Assembly (NCBI GenBank): GCA_020636005.1
Contig: JACJYR010000005.1
Coordinates: forward strand, 62,001 to 126,000
Length of the DNA stretch: 64,000 nt
Source of the DNA: Lewinellaceae bacterium
Lineage (GTDB): Bacteria; Bacteroidota; Bacteroidia; Chitinophagales; Saprospiraceae
Direction: 5' to 3'
Made by a program: the position numbers and the translations under genes. A model generated the notes under the pieces. That model did no database searches. It was given only the letters and a program-made list of their open reading frames with translations, and was not told the origin of the DNA. Below are positions 40,437 to 49,953 of the stretch, one piece after another; positions within the stretch are counted from its first letter, which is position 1; the number at the start of each line of letters is the position of its first letter.

Positions 40437-43400
40437 TTAAGGCAATTGCTGTGTTATGAAATAGTTGATAAAGAAGTTCGGGTTGCCAGGATGCTGCAGC
40501 ACGTTGAAGAAGATCAGCAGGTCCACATCGTTGCCGAGGCCCTGGAATTTCTCGCTGCCGTCCATGTTCGTATCTCCCTGCTTGTAGCCCTGTGCGATGT
40601 GGTTGAAGCTGCCGGCAGTGTTGTTCGGGTCGAGGAACACTTCGACGAAGATGAAATCCCGGTCCGTAATACCGCCCTGGTAGCTGACAAACTGGTTCGC
40701 ATTGGCATTGCCGCCCCACATGAGCCGGTAGTTGCCCAATATTTTTTGTGGGTTGGTGCCATGCACCGGTGTGGCAGGGTTGGTGAAGTCCACCTCTGTT
40801 GCCAGTACCCGGTAGCGGCTCAACGGCATCGGCTGGGCCGTCATCACCCCGAGGTGGTTGCGGTGCCTCACCGAAATGTAGTAATCGTCAGTTTTTCCTT
40901 TGAATACCACTGGGCTTACCCCGTCGAGGTCCACAATATCCCCATCTCTTTGCAGGAGGGCCGAGCGGGTCAGCACCGTATTTGTTGGGTCTGATTTGCT
41001 GCGCAGTTCGAGGAATACCCAATCCACGATGGCGTTCGGCCCTGATACCTGGAGCACGTTGCTGGATATGGTTTCCGTACCTCCTCCAAGATGGGTAAAT
41101 GGTTTATGCCCATTGATAACCAAATCCTTATAAGGCTCTTTCAGCGGGAGGAAACGCACACCGAGGCTGTTCTTCCGCACCCTTAAGCTATCGTGCATCA
41201 TGCCGGCACTTTGAACAAACGGGCCTTGCAGGAATGCCTTCAGTTTGACAAAAACAAACGGATCGGGATCCATGTAGTCCTTCGTGCCGTCCAGGTCGGT
41301 ATCGTCATTGGTCACATCGCCGTTGCCATCTGTATCTTCATCAATGGTGAGGATACCGTCGTTGTCGTCGTCCGGATTGGCCGGGTTCGACTCCCCTGGG
41401 TCAACGATGCCGTTTTTGTTGGCATCTTCGTAGTTGTCGGCCAGGCTGTCGTCGTCGCTGTCGGTGCTGACAGGGTCGGTTTCACCAGCATCCACCACCC
41501 CATTGTGGTTTTTGTCTTCGATGCCGTCCAGCAGGCCGTCGCCGTCAGTGTCATTATCCAAGGGGTCAGAATCCACACCGGGATTATAGACACCATCATG
41601 GCCTGTTTCGGCATCATCAGAGATACCGTCGCCATCGCTGTCGCTGTTTTTATTGTAGGCATCTACGTCGTCAGCATCAGCCACACCATCGTTGTCGTCG
41701 TCGTTGTCCACGTTGTTGGGCTGGCCATCGTTGTCAAAGTCGCAAACGCCCACTTTGTGGTTGGGTACGCAGGCATTGTCGTCGTCCGGGTCGAAGAGCG
41801 GGCTGTCGGGCGTGGTGTTGGCAATAAAACCATCTCCATCCAAATCTTCGCCGTTGCAGGCCGGGTTGGTATCGTCCGGGCTACAAGGGTCGAGCGGATC
41901 GGAACCGTTGGTTTTCTCGTCAATATCAGAGATGCCGTCGTTGTCGCTGTCAGAGTTCGGATCGCATTTGTCGGCATCATTGGCATCGAGTACGCCATCG
42001 TTGTCGTCATCCGGGTCGGTGTTATTGGCAATACCGTCCCCGTCGCAGTCGCAGGTGCCGAACGTGTTGTTCGGGTCGCACTTGTCGAGCGGGTCTGTGC
42101 CGTTGTCACACTCCGTTTTATCTGCGATACCGTCATTGTCGGTGTCGCTGTTCACATTATAGTCATTGATATCCAGCGCATCCGGCACACAATCGTTGTC
42201 GTCGTCAGGGTCAACCGAGTTGATGAGGCCGTCGTTGTCGAAGTCGCACACACCCACCTGGTTGTTCGGGATGCAGGGGTTGCTGTCGTCCGGATCGAAG
42301 AATGGGTCATTGGAAGCGAGCAGTGGATTATAGCCGTCGCCGTCCGCATCCTGGTTTCCACATGCGTTGGCATCTGGATTGGGATCACAGGGGTCGAGCG
42401 GGTCGCTACCACCAGTTTTTTCATCAATATCAGAGACGCCATCGTTGTCCGTGTCGCTGTTCGGATCGCATTTATCTGCATCGTTGGTGTCCAGGACGCC
42501 GTCGTTGTCATCGTCAGGGTCGTCCACGTTTGGCGTACCATCGTTGTCGCAGTCGCAGGTCGGCGTGAAGTTGTCCGGGTCGCAATGATTGAGCGGGTCG
42601 GTGCCGCCATTTGTTTCATCAATATCGGCGTAGCCATCCCCATCTGAATCGCTGTCAGGATTGTATTTATCCACGTCGCTGGCATCTGCTACCCCGTCGT
42701 TGTCATCGTCGGGGTCAACGTCGTTGAGCATACCATCGCCATCAAAGTCGCAGGTGCCCTGGTCAAAATTCGGGTCGCACTTGTCCAGTGGGTCGCTGTC
42801 CTGGCCAGGGTTGTAAACGCCGTCGCCGCCGGTCTCGTCCATATCGGAGATGCCGTCCCCGTCGGAATCCGAATCAGGGTCGCAGGCCCCCGCGTCTGCT
42901 GCATCGAGTACCCCATCATTATCGTTGTCAGGGTCGGCAGCGTTCACCAGGCCATCCTGGTCGAAGTCGCATGGGCCAGCACAGATATTGGGCACACAAG
43001 GATTGGCATCGTCCGGATCAAAGTCTGTATCGTCAACTGGCACATCAGCAAAGTATCCGTCGCCATCGGAATCAACCTCCCCGCCACAGCCTGGCCCCGG
43101 TACAGGGCTACACTGGTCGAGTGGGTCGCTGCCATTTGTTGTTTCCTCAATATCGGTATAAAAGTCACCGTCGCTGTCGCTGTTGGGGTCGTAGGGGTTG
43201 GAATCCTGGCCATCGGCTACACCGTCGCCATCATCGTCGTTGTCCACCCCGTTGGGGATATTATCCCCGTCAAAATCGCAGGCATCCGCCGTATTATCCG
43301 GTATGCAAGGATTAGCGTCATCCGGGTCATAAACAGGGCTTGTTGCTATCACATCGCCAAAATAACCGTCGCCGTCTTCATCCAGGTCGCCGCCACAATC

Positions 43401-46400
43401 GGGCAAGGTAGGCTCAGGATCGCAGGGGTTGAGCGGGTTGCTGCCGTTGGTTGTTTCGCTGATATCTGTAAACCCATCCCCATCAGTATCGCTATTGGGG
43501 TTGAAGTCGTCCACATCAACGGCATCAGGTACGCCATCGCCGTCGTCATCCAAATCGGTGCTGTTGTTCTTGCCATCGCCGTCGAAGTCGCACAGCGGGA
43601 AAGTGGCGTTGGGGTCGCACTGATCGAGTGGGTTGCTTTCCCCGGCATCCACCTGGCCGTTGTGATTGGCATCTTCCTGCCCATCGCTGATGCCGTCATT
43701 GTCCGTGTCGGGATCGAGCGGGTTGGTTTCGTTTGTGTTGAGTGCCCCGTCTTTGTTGGCGTCTTCTATGCCATCTTCCAGCCCGTCGTCGTCGGTATCC
43801 TTATCGAGTGGATTGGTGTCCACACCTACATGGTAGGCACCGTCCTGGCCGGTTTCCACATCGTCGGTGATGCCATCCCCGTCGCTGTCGCTGTCGGGGT
43901 TATAGTCGTCCACGTCATCCACATCCTTCACACCATCGTTGTCGTCGTCCAGGTCGGTGCTGTTTACCATACCATCTCCGTCAAAGTCGCAAACGCCGAC
44001 AGTATGGTTTGGAATGCAGGGCTTAGTGTCATCCGGGTCGTAGTTGGCATGGGACGGAGGATAGTTTTTAAAATAACCATCCTGGTCAGCGTCCACGGGT
44101 TGGCAGTTGCCGTTTGCAATGTTCGGATCGCAGGCATTGAGCGGATCAGAACCTTCAGTCGTTTCCTGTTTATCTGTGATGCCATCGCCATCTGAGTCGC
44201 TGTTGGGGTCGCACTTGTCCACATCCTGGGCATCGGGGACGCCATCGTTGTCGTCGTCGAGGTCAATATCATTGGCGATTTGATCATTGTCACAATCGCA
44301 ACTTGGCAATGACTTGTTCGGGTCGCAATGGTTGAGCGGGTCGCTTTCGCCATTGTCCACGATGCCATTGTGGTTGGCATCTTCGACACCGTCATTCAAG
44401 CCGTCGTCGTCCGTGTCCGGATTAATTGGATTCGTTTCGGTCAGTTCAGTTTCCCCGTTGTGGTTTTTATCTTCCACGCCATCTTCGATGCCATCGCCGT
44501 CGGTATCTTTTTTCAGCGGATCGGTGTCCACGCCGGCGTTGTACACGGCATCGCCTCCTGTTTCAATTTTGTCTGTGATGCCATCGCCGTCCGTGTCGCT
44601 GTCGGGGTTGAAAGGATCAATGTCGTCCACGTCTTTCACCCCGTCGCCGTCGTCGTCGAGATCCTGTATGTTTGCCACGCCATCGCCATCAAAATCACAG
44701 GTGCCGGCATGGTTATCAGGGATACAGGGATTGCTGTCGTTTGGATCGTATTGTGGATCATTCGTCGGGAAATTCTTGGAATAGCCATCGCCGTCGTTGT
44801 CAATCCCCACGCAATTGGGCGCTGAAGAATTAGGATCGCAGGGGCTGAGCGGATTGCTGCCATTGTTTGTCTCTGTTTTATCACCAATGCCGTCGCCATC
44901 ACTGTCGCTGTTTGGATCGAAATCGTCCACATCCGCTATATCCGGCACACCGTCGTTATCATCGTCGGCATCAACGTTGTTTGCGGTGCCGTCCCCGTCG
45001 AAGTCGCACTCTGCAAATTCGGCATTCGGGCTGCATTTTTCCAACGGATCGCTTTCACCCGGATCAAGCTGGCCATCGTGGTTGGCATCTTCCACCCCAT
45101 CCTTCAAGCCGTCGCCGTCGGTATCCGCAACGAGTGGATTTGTTTCAACACCCACATCATATTGACCATCTTTGTTGGCATCTTCAACACCATCGGTGAG
45201 GTCGTCGTTGTCTGTGTCGTCGTCGAGCGGGTTGGTATCAATGCCGGCATTGTATGTGCCGTCCCCGCCCGTTTCAATATCGTCAGGGATTCCATCATTG
45301 TCGCTATCGCTCAATTTGTTAAAATCATCCACATCGTTGATGTCCTTGACACCGTCGTTGTCGTCGTCATTGTCCACGCTGTTGATCAAGCCGTCCTCAT
45401 CAAAATCGCAGAGTCCGATAGTAAAATCAGGAACGCAAGGATTGAGGTCGTCCGGGTCGAACTCCGGGTCGTCGGGTGAAAAGTTGGCATAGTAACCATC
45501 CCCGTCCGCATCAGTGCCGCTGCAAGCCACAGTGTTGACATCCGGGCTGCATGGGTCGAGCGGATTGCTGTCTTCGCCCTCATCATAAGAACCGTCGCCC
45601 CCAGTTTCATCATTATCTGAGATGCCGTCATTGTCGCTATCGCTGTTCGGGTTGTAGGCATCCACATCATCCACATCGGCCACACCGTCGTTGTCGTCAT
45701 CGAAATCGCTTTGGTTGACGGCACCATCGCCGTCAAAATCACAGGTGCCGGCAGTTTGGTCAGGGACGCAAGGGTTCAGGTCGTCCGGGTCATACAGTGG
45801 ATCGCCGGATGGATAATCCGCATTGTAGCCATCTGCATCAAAATCGGTAGGGAAACAGCCATCGTGGTTGGTGTAGGGGCTGCACTTGTTGGTAGGGTCG
45901 GATTCGCCCTGGTTTACCACACCGTTGCGGTTGGCGTCTTCCACCCCATCGTCTATGCCGTCCCCATCGGTATCCTTCTTCAAGGGATTGGTTTCACCGA
46001 CATCAAATTGGCCGTTCTTGTTTTTGTCTTCAATGCCGTCTTTGATGCCATCCTTGTCGGTATCCGGATCCAGTGGGTTTGTATCGATTCCATTGTTGTA
46101 CTGATGGTCTCCGCCTGTTTCAATATTGTCGGACAAGCCATCGCCGTCGCTGTCGCTGTTGGGATTGTACTTATCGACATCCTGGTTATCGTTCACGCCG
46201 TCGCCGTCGTCGTCCAGGTCGTTTTGGTTGACGATGCCGTCGCCGTCAAAGTCGCAGGTCGGCGAGGCAGGCGATGGGAAACAAGGGTTGTCGTCCTGAG
46301 GGTCAAAGAAAGGATCGGTAGAAGGTACATCTGCGAAGTAGCCATCGTTGTCGTTGTCGAGGTTGTCGCAGTTGGAGCCAGGGGCGGCAAAAGGTGAACA

Positions 46401-48998
46401 TGGATCAAGCGGATCACTTTCCCCGTTGTCGATGACCCCATTGTGGTTGGCATCTTCCTCCCCATCGGCCAGCGAGTCGCCGTCCGAATTGGAATTGGTC
46501 GGATCTGTTTCGCCCAAATCCTGGTTTCCGTTTTTATTTTTGTCTTCAACGCCATCTTTGATGCCGTCGTGGTCGGTATCATTGTCAAGTGGGTTGGTAT
46601 CAATACCAGCATTATAGATTCCGTCGCCGCCGGTTTCCACTGCATCCTTGATGCCGTCTCCATCAGAGTCGCTATTGGGATTGAAGGGTTGCACATCGTC
46701 AATATCGGAAACGCCATCCTGGTCGTCGTCGAGGTCGGTACTATTGGGGATGCCGTCACCGTCGAAATCGCAGGTAGGAGTTGTTTTTATTGGATCGCAG
46801 TATAGCTTTGGATCACTTTCACCAGCTTCAACGATACCATTTTTGTTTTTATCTTCTATGCCATCCTTGATGCCGTCACCGTCCGTGTCGGCCACGAGCG
46901 GATTGGTTTCAATGCCTGCCTGATAAATGCCGTCTTTGTTCTGGTCCTCCACACCATCTTTGATGCCATCGCTGTCGGTATCATCATTGAGTGGATTGGT
47001 ATCTACACCAGCGTTATAAACCTGATCGCCTTTGGTCTCAATGATGTTACTGAGGCCGTCGTTGTCACTGTCGTTGTTGGGATTGTATTTTTGGGTGTCA
47101 TAGGCATCGGCCACCCCATCGCCATCATCGTCGGGGTCGTTGCCGTTGATGATACCGTCGCCGTCAAAATCGCACTTGTTGGCGCTGACACTTGGGACGC
47201 AGGGGTTATTGTCGTCGGAGTCGAATTTAGGATGCCCGACAGGGTAGTTTCCGAAGAAAAGGTCTTCGTCCAGGTCGATACCGGCACAAGCAGCCACATT
47301 GGGGTTGGGATCGCAGGGATTCAGCGGGTCGCTGTCCACGTTGGGGTTATAAACACCATCGTTGCCTGTTTCAGTATTGTCGGGTATAAGGTCGCCATCG
47401 CTGTCGCTGTTGGGATTGTAATCATTGACATCCAAAGAATCTGGCACGCCATCCTTATCGTCGTCGAAATCCACTGCATTGGACAATCCATCCTGGTCAA
47501 AATCGCAGGTAGGAAAGATGGCAGAAGGGGAACATTTGTCGAGCGGGTCGCTTTCGCCTGCGTCGATTACACCATTTTTATTGGTGTCTTCCTCGCCGTC
47601 GGTCAAGCCGTCGCCGTCGGTATCAGCCATCAATGGATTGGTTTCGGTAGCTTGGGTGTCACCATCTTTATTGGTATCCTCCACGCCATCCTTGATGCCA
47701 TCGTTGTCGGTGTCGTCGTCCAATGGGTTGGTGTCCACGCCGGGATTGTAAACGTGATCGCCGCCGGTCTCCAGGTCATCAGAAAGGCCATCACCGTCGG
47801 AGTCGCTGTTTTTATTGTGCGGGTCAATGTCCTGCAAATCAGGGACACCGTCACCGTCGTCGTCGGTGTCGGCCAAATTGGGGATGCCATCGCCGTCAAG
47901 ATCGCATGAAGGTGAAGCATTGGAAGGAATGCAGGGATTGTTGTCGTCCGGATCGAGCAGAGAACCGGTTACCCCGGGAAAATACCCATCCTGGTCATTG
48001 TCGGTGGCATTGCACGCCACAGCTTGCGGATTGGGAGAGCAGGCATCCAGCGGATTGCTGTCAGTAGCAGGGTTGTACACACCGTCATTGCCAGTTTCGT
48101 CATCGTCGCTGATGCCGTCGCCGTCGCTGTCGCTGTCTTTATTGAAGTTTACTACGTCGTTCACATCGGCCACCCCATCGCCATCGTCGTCTGGGTCTGT
48201 GGAATTGGCGATACCGTCCAGATCAAAATCGCAGGACGGGAAGGTTTTTATCGGATCGCAAATATCCAACGGGTTGGTTTCCCCTGGATCAACACTTCCA
48301 TTTTTATTGGCATCTTCTACGCCGTCTTCGATACCGTCGTTATCCGTATCGGAATCGAGCGGATCGGTCTCACCGGCATCAACGACCCCGTTTCCGTTTT
48401 TATCCTCATTGCTGTTCATAATGCCATCGCCATCATCGTCATCGCAGCCTGGCGCAAAACCATAAGCCCGGGTAAAGAAATAGGACGGTAGGCCTGGCTT
48501 TAAATCAATGACACTGATGTCGTTCCCGGGATTGGTACCCATGGAGTTGGGCAATTGCGCAAAAGGGTCATCTTCATCAATTAACCTTACTTCACCATCA
48601 CAGGGCGATCCCCTTTTGATTTTGAACAACATGGTTTCCTGCCCGGAGATATAATCAATTCCATTGTCCACGCTGAATCCTACCGTTATATAGTTGTGGG
48701 TAGGATTTTCAACGGGTGAAATCACGGTGGCATTCAAGTCCCATAGTCCGTGTACAGAGGTAAGACTTTCCACCACAAACCCCGTTTTCACGACCAGCGT
48801 AACCTGGCCGGTACCCGTGATGGTGTTCAAACTGGGATTGATGGTGCTGTCCGGCCTTGCATAGACAGCATAGGTGACATTGTCAGGCAACATTCCTACT
48901 CGAAGCTCTATTTGTGCCGAGAGACTTAGCGTCCCTAAGAGAAAGAGAAGGAGGGTGAGGTAAAACCCTTTGATTGTGTAGAAGATGCTGAATTTCAT
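40437..48998 (-). CDS. Giant thrombospondin type 3 repeat surface protein
   Basis: About 2853 residues from the Met at 48998, which gives a good signal peptide (FYLTLLLFLLGTLSLSAQ); the frame is open 18 codons further. After a cohesin-like module (to about residue 180) come about 2390 residues of acidic calcium-binding repeats (DSDGDGISD, DTDNDGIEDG, CDFDGDGIxN). They are arranged in higher-order blocks, eleven of which carry a DDxNPCxP motif. The last 270 residues form the module shared with the adhesin at 1-4353: VKLKAFLQGPF, LLQRDGDIVDLDG, YYISVRHRNHLGVMT and FQGLGNDVDLLIFF. Such repeats make stiff calcium-dependent stalks. Export by T9SS is inferred from the phylum and the neighbour, since no type A tail is visible. 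Confidence 0.9.
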   Translation of the reverse strand: MKFSIFYTIKGFYLTLLLFLLGTLSLSAQIELRVGMLPDNVTYAVYARPDSTINPSLNTITGTGQVTLVVKTGFVVESLTSVHGLWDLNATVISPVENPTHNYITVGFSVDNGIDYISGQETMLFKIKRGSPCDGEVRLIDEDDPFAQLPNSMGTNPGNDISVIDLKPGLPSYFFTRAYGFAPGCDDDDGDGIMNSNEDKNGNGVVDAGETDPLDSDTDNDGIEDGVEDANKNGSVDPGETNPLDICDPIKTFPSCDFDLDGIANSTDPDDDGDGVADVNDVVNFNKDSDSDGDGISDDDETGNDGVYNPATDSNPLDACSPNPQAVACNATDNDQDGYFPGVTGSLLDPDDNNPCIPSNASPSCDLDGDGIPNLADTDDDGDGVPDLQDIDPHNKNSDSDGDGLSDDLETGGDHVYNPGVDTNPLDDDTDNDGIKDGVEDTNKDGDTQATETNPLMADTDGDGLTDGEEDTNKNGVIDAGESDPLDKCSPSAIFPTCDFDQDGLSNAVDFDDDKDGVPDSLDVNDYNPNSDSDGDLIPDNTETGNDGVYNPNVDSDPLNPCDPNPNVAACAGIDLDEDLFFGNYPVGHPKFDSDDNNPCVPSVSANKCDFDGDGIINGNDPDDDGDGVADAYDTQKYNPNNDSDNDGLSNIIETKGDQVYNAGVDTNPLNDDTDSDGIKDGVEDQNKDGIYQAGIETNPLVADTDGDGIKDGIEDKNKNGIVEAGESDPKLYCDPIKTTPTCDFDGDGIPNSTDLDDDQDGVSDIDDVQPFNPNSDSDGDGIKDAVETGGDGIYNAGIDTNPLDNDTDHDGIKDGVEDKNKNGNQDLGETDPTNSNSDGDSLADGEEDANHNGVIDNGESDPLDPCSPFAAPGSNCDNLDNDNDGYFADVPSTDPFFDPQDDNPCFPSPASPTCDFDGDGIVNQNDLDDDGDGVNDNQDVDKYNPNSDSDGDGLSDNIETGGDHQYNNGIDTNPLDPDTDKDGIKDGIEDKNKNGQFDVGETNPLKKDTDGDGIDDGVEDANRNGVVNQGESDPTNKCSPYTNHDGCFPTDFDADGYNADYPSGDPLYDPDDLNPCVPDQTAGTCDFDGDGAVNQSDFDDDNDGVADVDDVDAYNPNSDSDNDGISDNDETGGDGSYDEGEDSNPLDPCSPDVNTVACSGTDADGDGYYANFSPDDPEFDPDDLNPCVPDFTIGLCDFDEDGLINSVDNDDDNDGVKDINDVDDFNKLSDSDNDGIPDDIETGGDGTYNAGIDTNPLDDDTDNDDLTDGVEDANKDGQYDVGVETNPLVADTDGDGLKDGVEDANHDGQLDPGESDPLEKCSPNAEFAECDFDGDGTANNVDADDDNDGVPDIADVDDFDPNSDSDGDGIGDKTETNNGSNPLSPCDPNSSAPNCVGIDNDGDGYSKNFPTNDPQYDPNDSNPCIPDNHAGTCDFDGDGVANIQDLDDDGDGVKDVDDIDPFNPDSDTDGDGITDKIETGGDAVYNAGVDTDPLKKDTDGDGIEDGVEDKNHNGETELTETNPINPDTDDDGLNDGVEDANHNGIVDNGESDPLNHCDPNKSLPSCDCDNDQIANDIDLDDDNDGVPDAQDVDKCDPNSDSDGDGITDKQETTEGSDPLNACDPNIANGNCQPVDADQDGYFKNYPPSHANYDPDDTKPCIPNHTVGVCDFDGDGMVNSTDLDDDNDGVKDVDDVDDYNPDSDSDGDGITDDVETGQDGAYHVGVDTNPLDKDTDDDGLEDGIEDANKDGALNTNETNPLDPDTDNDGISDGQEDANHNGQVDAGESNPLDQCDPNATFPLCDFDGDGKNNSTDLDDDGDGVPDAVDVDDFNPNSDTDGDGFTDISETTNGSNPLNPCDPEPTLPDCGGDLDEDGDGYFGDVIATSPVYDPDDANPCIPDNTADACDFDGDNIPNGVDNDDDGDGVADGQDSNPYDPNSDSDGDFYTDIEETTNGSDPLDQCSPVPGPGCGGEVDSDGDGYFADVPVDDTDFDPDDANPCVPNICAGPCDFDQDGLVNAADPDNDNDGVLDAADAGACDPDSDSDGDGISDMDETGGDGVYNPGQDSDPLDKCDPNFDQGTCDFDGDGMLNDVDPDDDNDGVADASDVDKYNPDSDSDGDGYADIDETNGGTDPLNHCDPDNFTPTCDCDNDGTPNVDDPDDDNDGVLDTNDADKCDPNSDTDNDGVSDIDEKTGGSDPLDPCDPNPDANACGNQDADGDGYNPLLASNDPFFDPDDSNPCIPNNQVGVCDFDNDGLINSVDPDDDNDCVPDALDINDYNVNSDTDNDGIADKTECDNGTDPLDKCDPNNTFGTCDCDGDGIANNTDPDDDNDGVLDANDADKCDPNSDSDNDGISDIDEKTNGSDPLDPCSPDDTNPACNGEDLDGDGFIANTTPDSPLFDPDDDNACVPNHKVGVCDFDNDGQPNNVDNDDDNDGVADADDVDAYNKNSDSDGDGISDDAETGHDGVYNPGVDSDPLDNDTDGDGLLDGIEDKNHNGVVDAGETDPVSTDSDDDSLADNYEDANKNGIVDPGESNPANPDDDNDGILTIDEDTDGNGDVTNDDTDLDGTKDYMDPDPFVFVKLKAFLQGPFVQSAGMMHDSLRVRKNSLGVRFLPLKEPYKDLVINGHKPFTHLGGGTETISSNVLQVSGPNAIVDWVFLELRSKSDPTNTVLTRSALLQRDGDIVDLDGVSPVVFKGKTDDYYISVRHRNHLGVMTAQPMPLSRYRVLATEVDFTNPATPVHGTNPQKILGNYRLMWGGNANANQFVSYQGGITDRDFIFVEVFLDPNNTAGSFNHIAQGYKQGDTNMDGSEKFQGLGNDVDLLIFFNVLQHPGNPNFFINYFITQQLP

Positions 48999-49506
48999 AG
49001 TTTTAATGTTTATAATGAAAGGGATACAGGGTGAACGTTGAGGTTTATTCAAACATCAATAAAGGCCCCTGGGACATCAGTACCGCAAGGCCATATATGC
49101 AGACAGCCAGTAGCAATAGCCGGAAAGGATGACCGGAAACCGTTACTGGCAATTCGCTATTTGAACCAAAAAAACTTAGGTATGGAAATGCTGGCCGCAG
49201 GGAGGAGAGGTGCTGCGGACCTGGGTTTGCCTAAAGACGAAACCCTGAACGAAGTGTAGCAAAATTCCATGTTCATAAAAGTTTTTGTTTTGACATCCTG
49301 CCGGGTTGGCCGACAGGCATCTTGATTGTTCAAAAGGGGGGAATCTTTGCTTGTTAAATAATTGAGGGAAAGTTGAAAGAGGGGATGGTACCACCTTTTG
49401 GTCAAATACCATACCAAACAAAAAAGCAGAATAAAGGAATAAAGAGTTGAACAGATAAGGACTTGACGAAGATGGGCTGGAAGGAAAATTCAGTAAGTAT
49501 CCACGC
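48999..49506. other. Upstream region of the giant gene, no gene seen
   Basis: No open frame with family character. It should hold the promoter of the 40437-48998 gene, but no exact TAnnTTTG match was found on the minus strand. Confidence 0.4.
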
Positions 49507-49546
49507 AAAAAAAAAGCCCCGAAACGAACGTTTCGGGGCTTTTTTA
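49507..49546. terminator. Bidirectional terminator
   Basis: AGCCCCGAAAC (49515-49525) pairs perfectly with GTTTCGGGGCT (49530-49540), with A and T tracts on both sides. It ends tRNA-Lys transcription on the minus strand. Confidence 0.9.
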
Positions 49547-49593
49547 AAGGCCGCTGAAAGCAGCAATACTGCATGAAAAATAAGCGGCCTGGG

Positions 49594-49666
49594 TGATCCC
49601 GCCGGGGCTCGAACCCGGGACCCTTTGATTAAAAGTCAAATGCTCTACCGACTGAGCTACGAGATC
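49594..49666 (-). tRNA. tRNA-Lys (anticodon TTT)
   Basis: 73 nt. Acceptor GATCTCG pairs with CGGGATC with one G-T pair; anticodon stem TTTGA/TCAAA with loop CTTTTAA, anticodon TTT; T stem CCGGG/CCCGG. No CCA encoded. A TATCTTTG promoter element lies 40 bp upstream. Confidence 0.95.
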
Positions 49667-49702
49667 CGCTGTATTTATTAGTGCTTTTCGTTAAAAGCGG
49701 CG

Positions 49703-49710
49703 CAAAGATA
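49703..49710 (-). promoter_or_regulatory. -7 element of tRNA-Lys
   Basis: TATCTTTG on the minus strand, exact match to TAnnTTTG, about 37 bp before the tRNA 5' end. Confidence 0.5.
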
Positions 49711-49868
49711 CTATAACGGGAAGGAAAACCAAGCCAGGGAATATATTTTTATAATTTTGAAAGGACCTGCCTGGTAAGAACGTGACGCAAAACAATGGTT
49801 TCCTGGGAAATGTTTCCGCCTGGGTAAAAAAGATAGGGAAGCGGGTCAGTTGGTATGTTTTAGCTCAA

Positions 49869-49899
49869 GGCCTGTTAGCGCACCATGCGCTAACAGGCC
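49869..49899. repeat. Perfect 14-bp stem with 3-nt loop
   Basis: GGCCTGTTAGCGCA (49869-49882), loop CCA, then its exact complement to 49899. There is no T tract on either side. It lies downstream of the esterase gene and upstream of tRNA-Lys; it may be a transcript end or a mobile hairpin. Confidence 0.6.
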
Positions 49900-49953
49900 C
49901 GACAATAAACCGCTTGACCCGATGACTAATGATACAAATACCGGGCTTGCAGC

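Noticed and set aside
41193..42647. A 484-codon plus-strand open frame rich in Val and Ile, and several similar frames between 41,000 and 48,500
   Set aside because: They lie opposite the Asp-rich repeats. GAC/GAT codons read backwards give GTC/ATC, so long Val/Ile frames arise automatically. No domain or start signal supports them.
49038..49259. 73-codon plus-strand open frame upstream of the giant gene
   Set aside because: It overlaps the upstream region of the giant gene on the other strand and has no coding signature.
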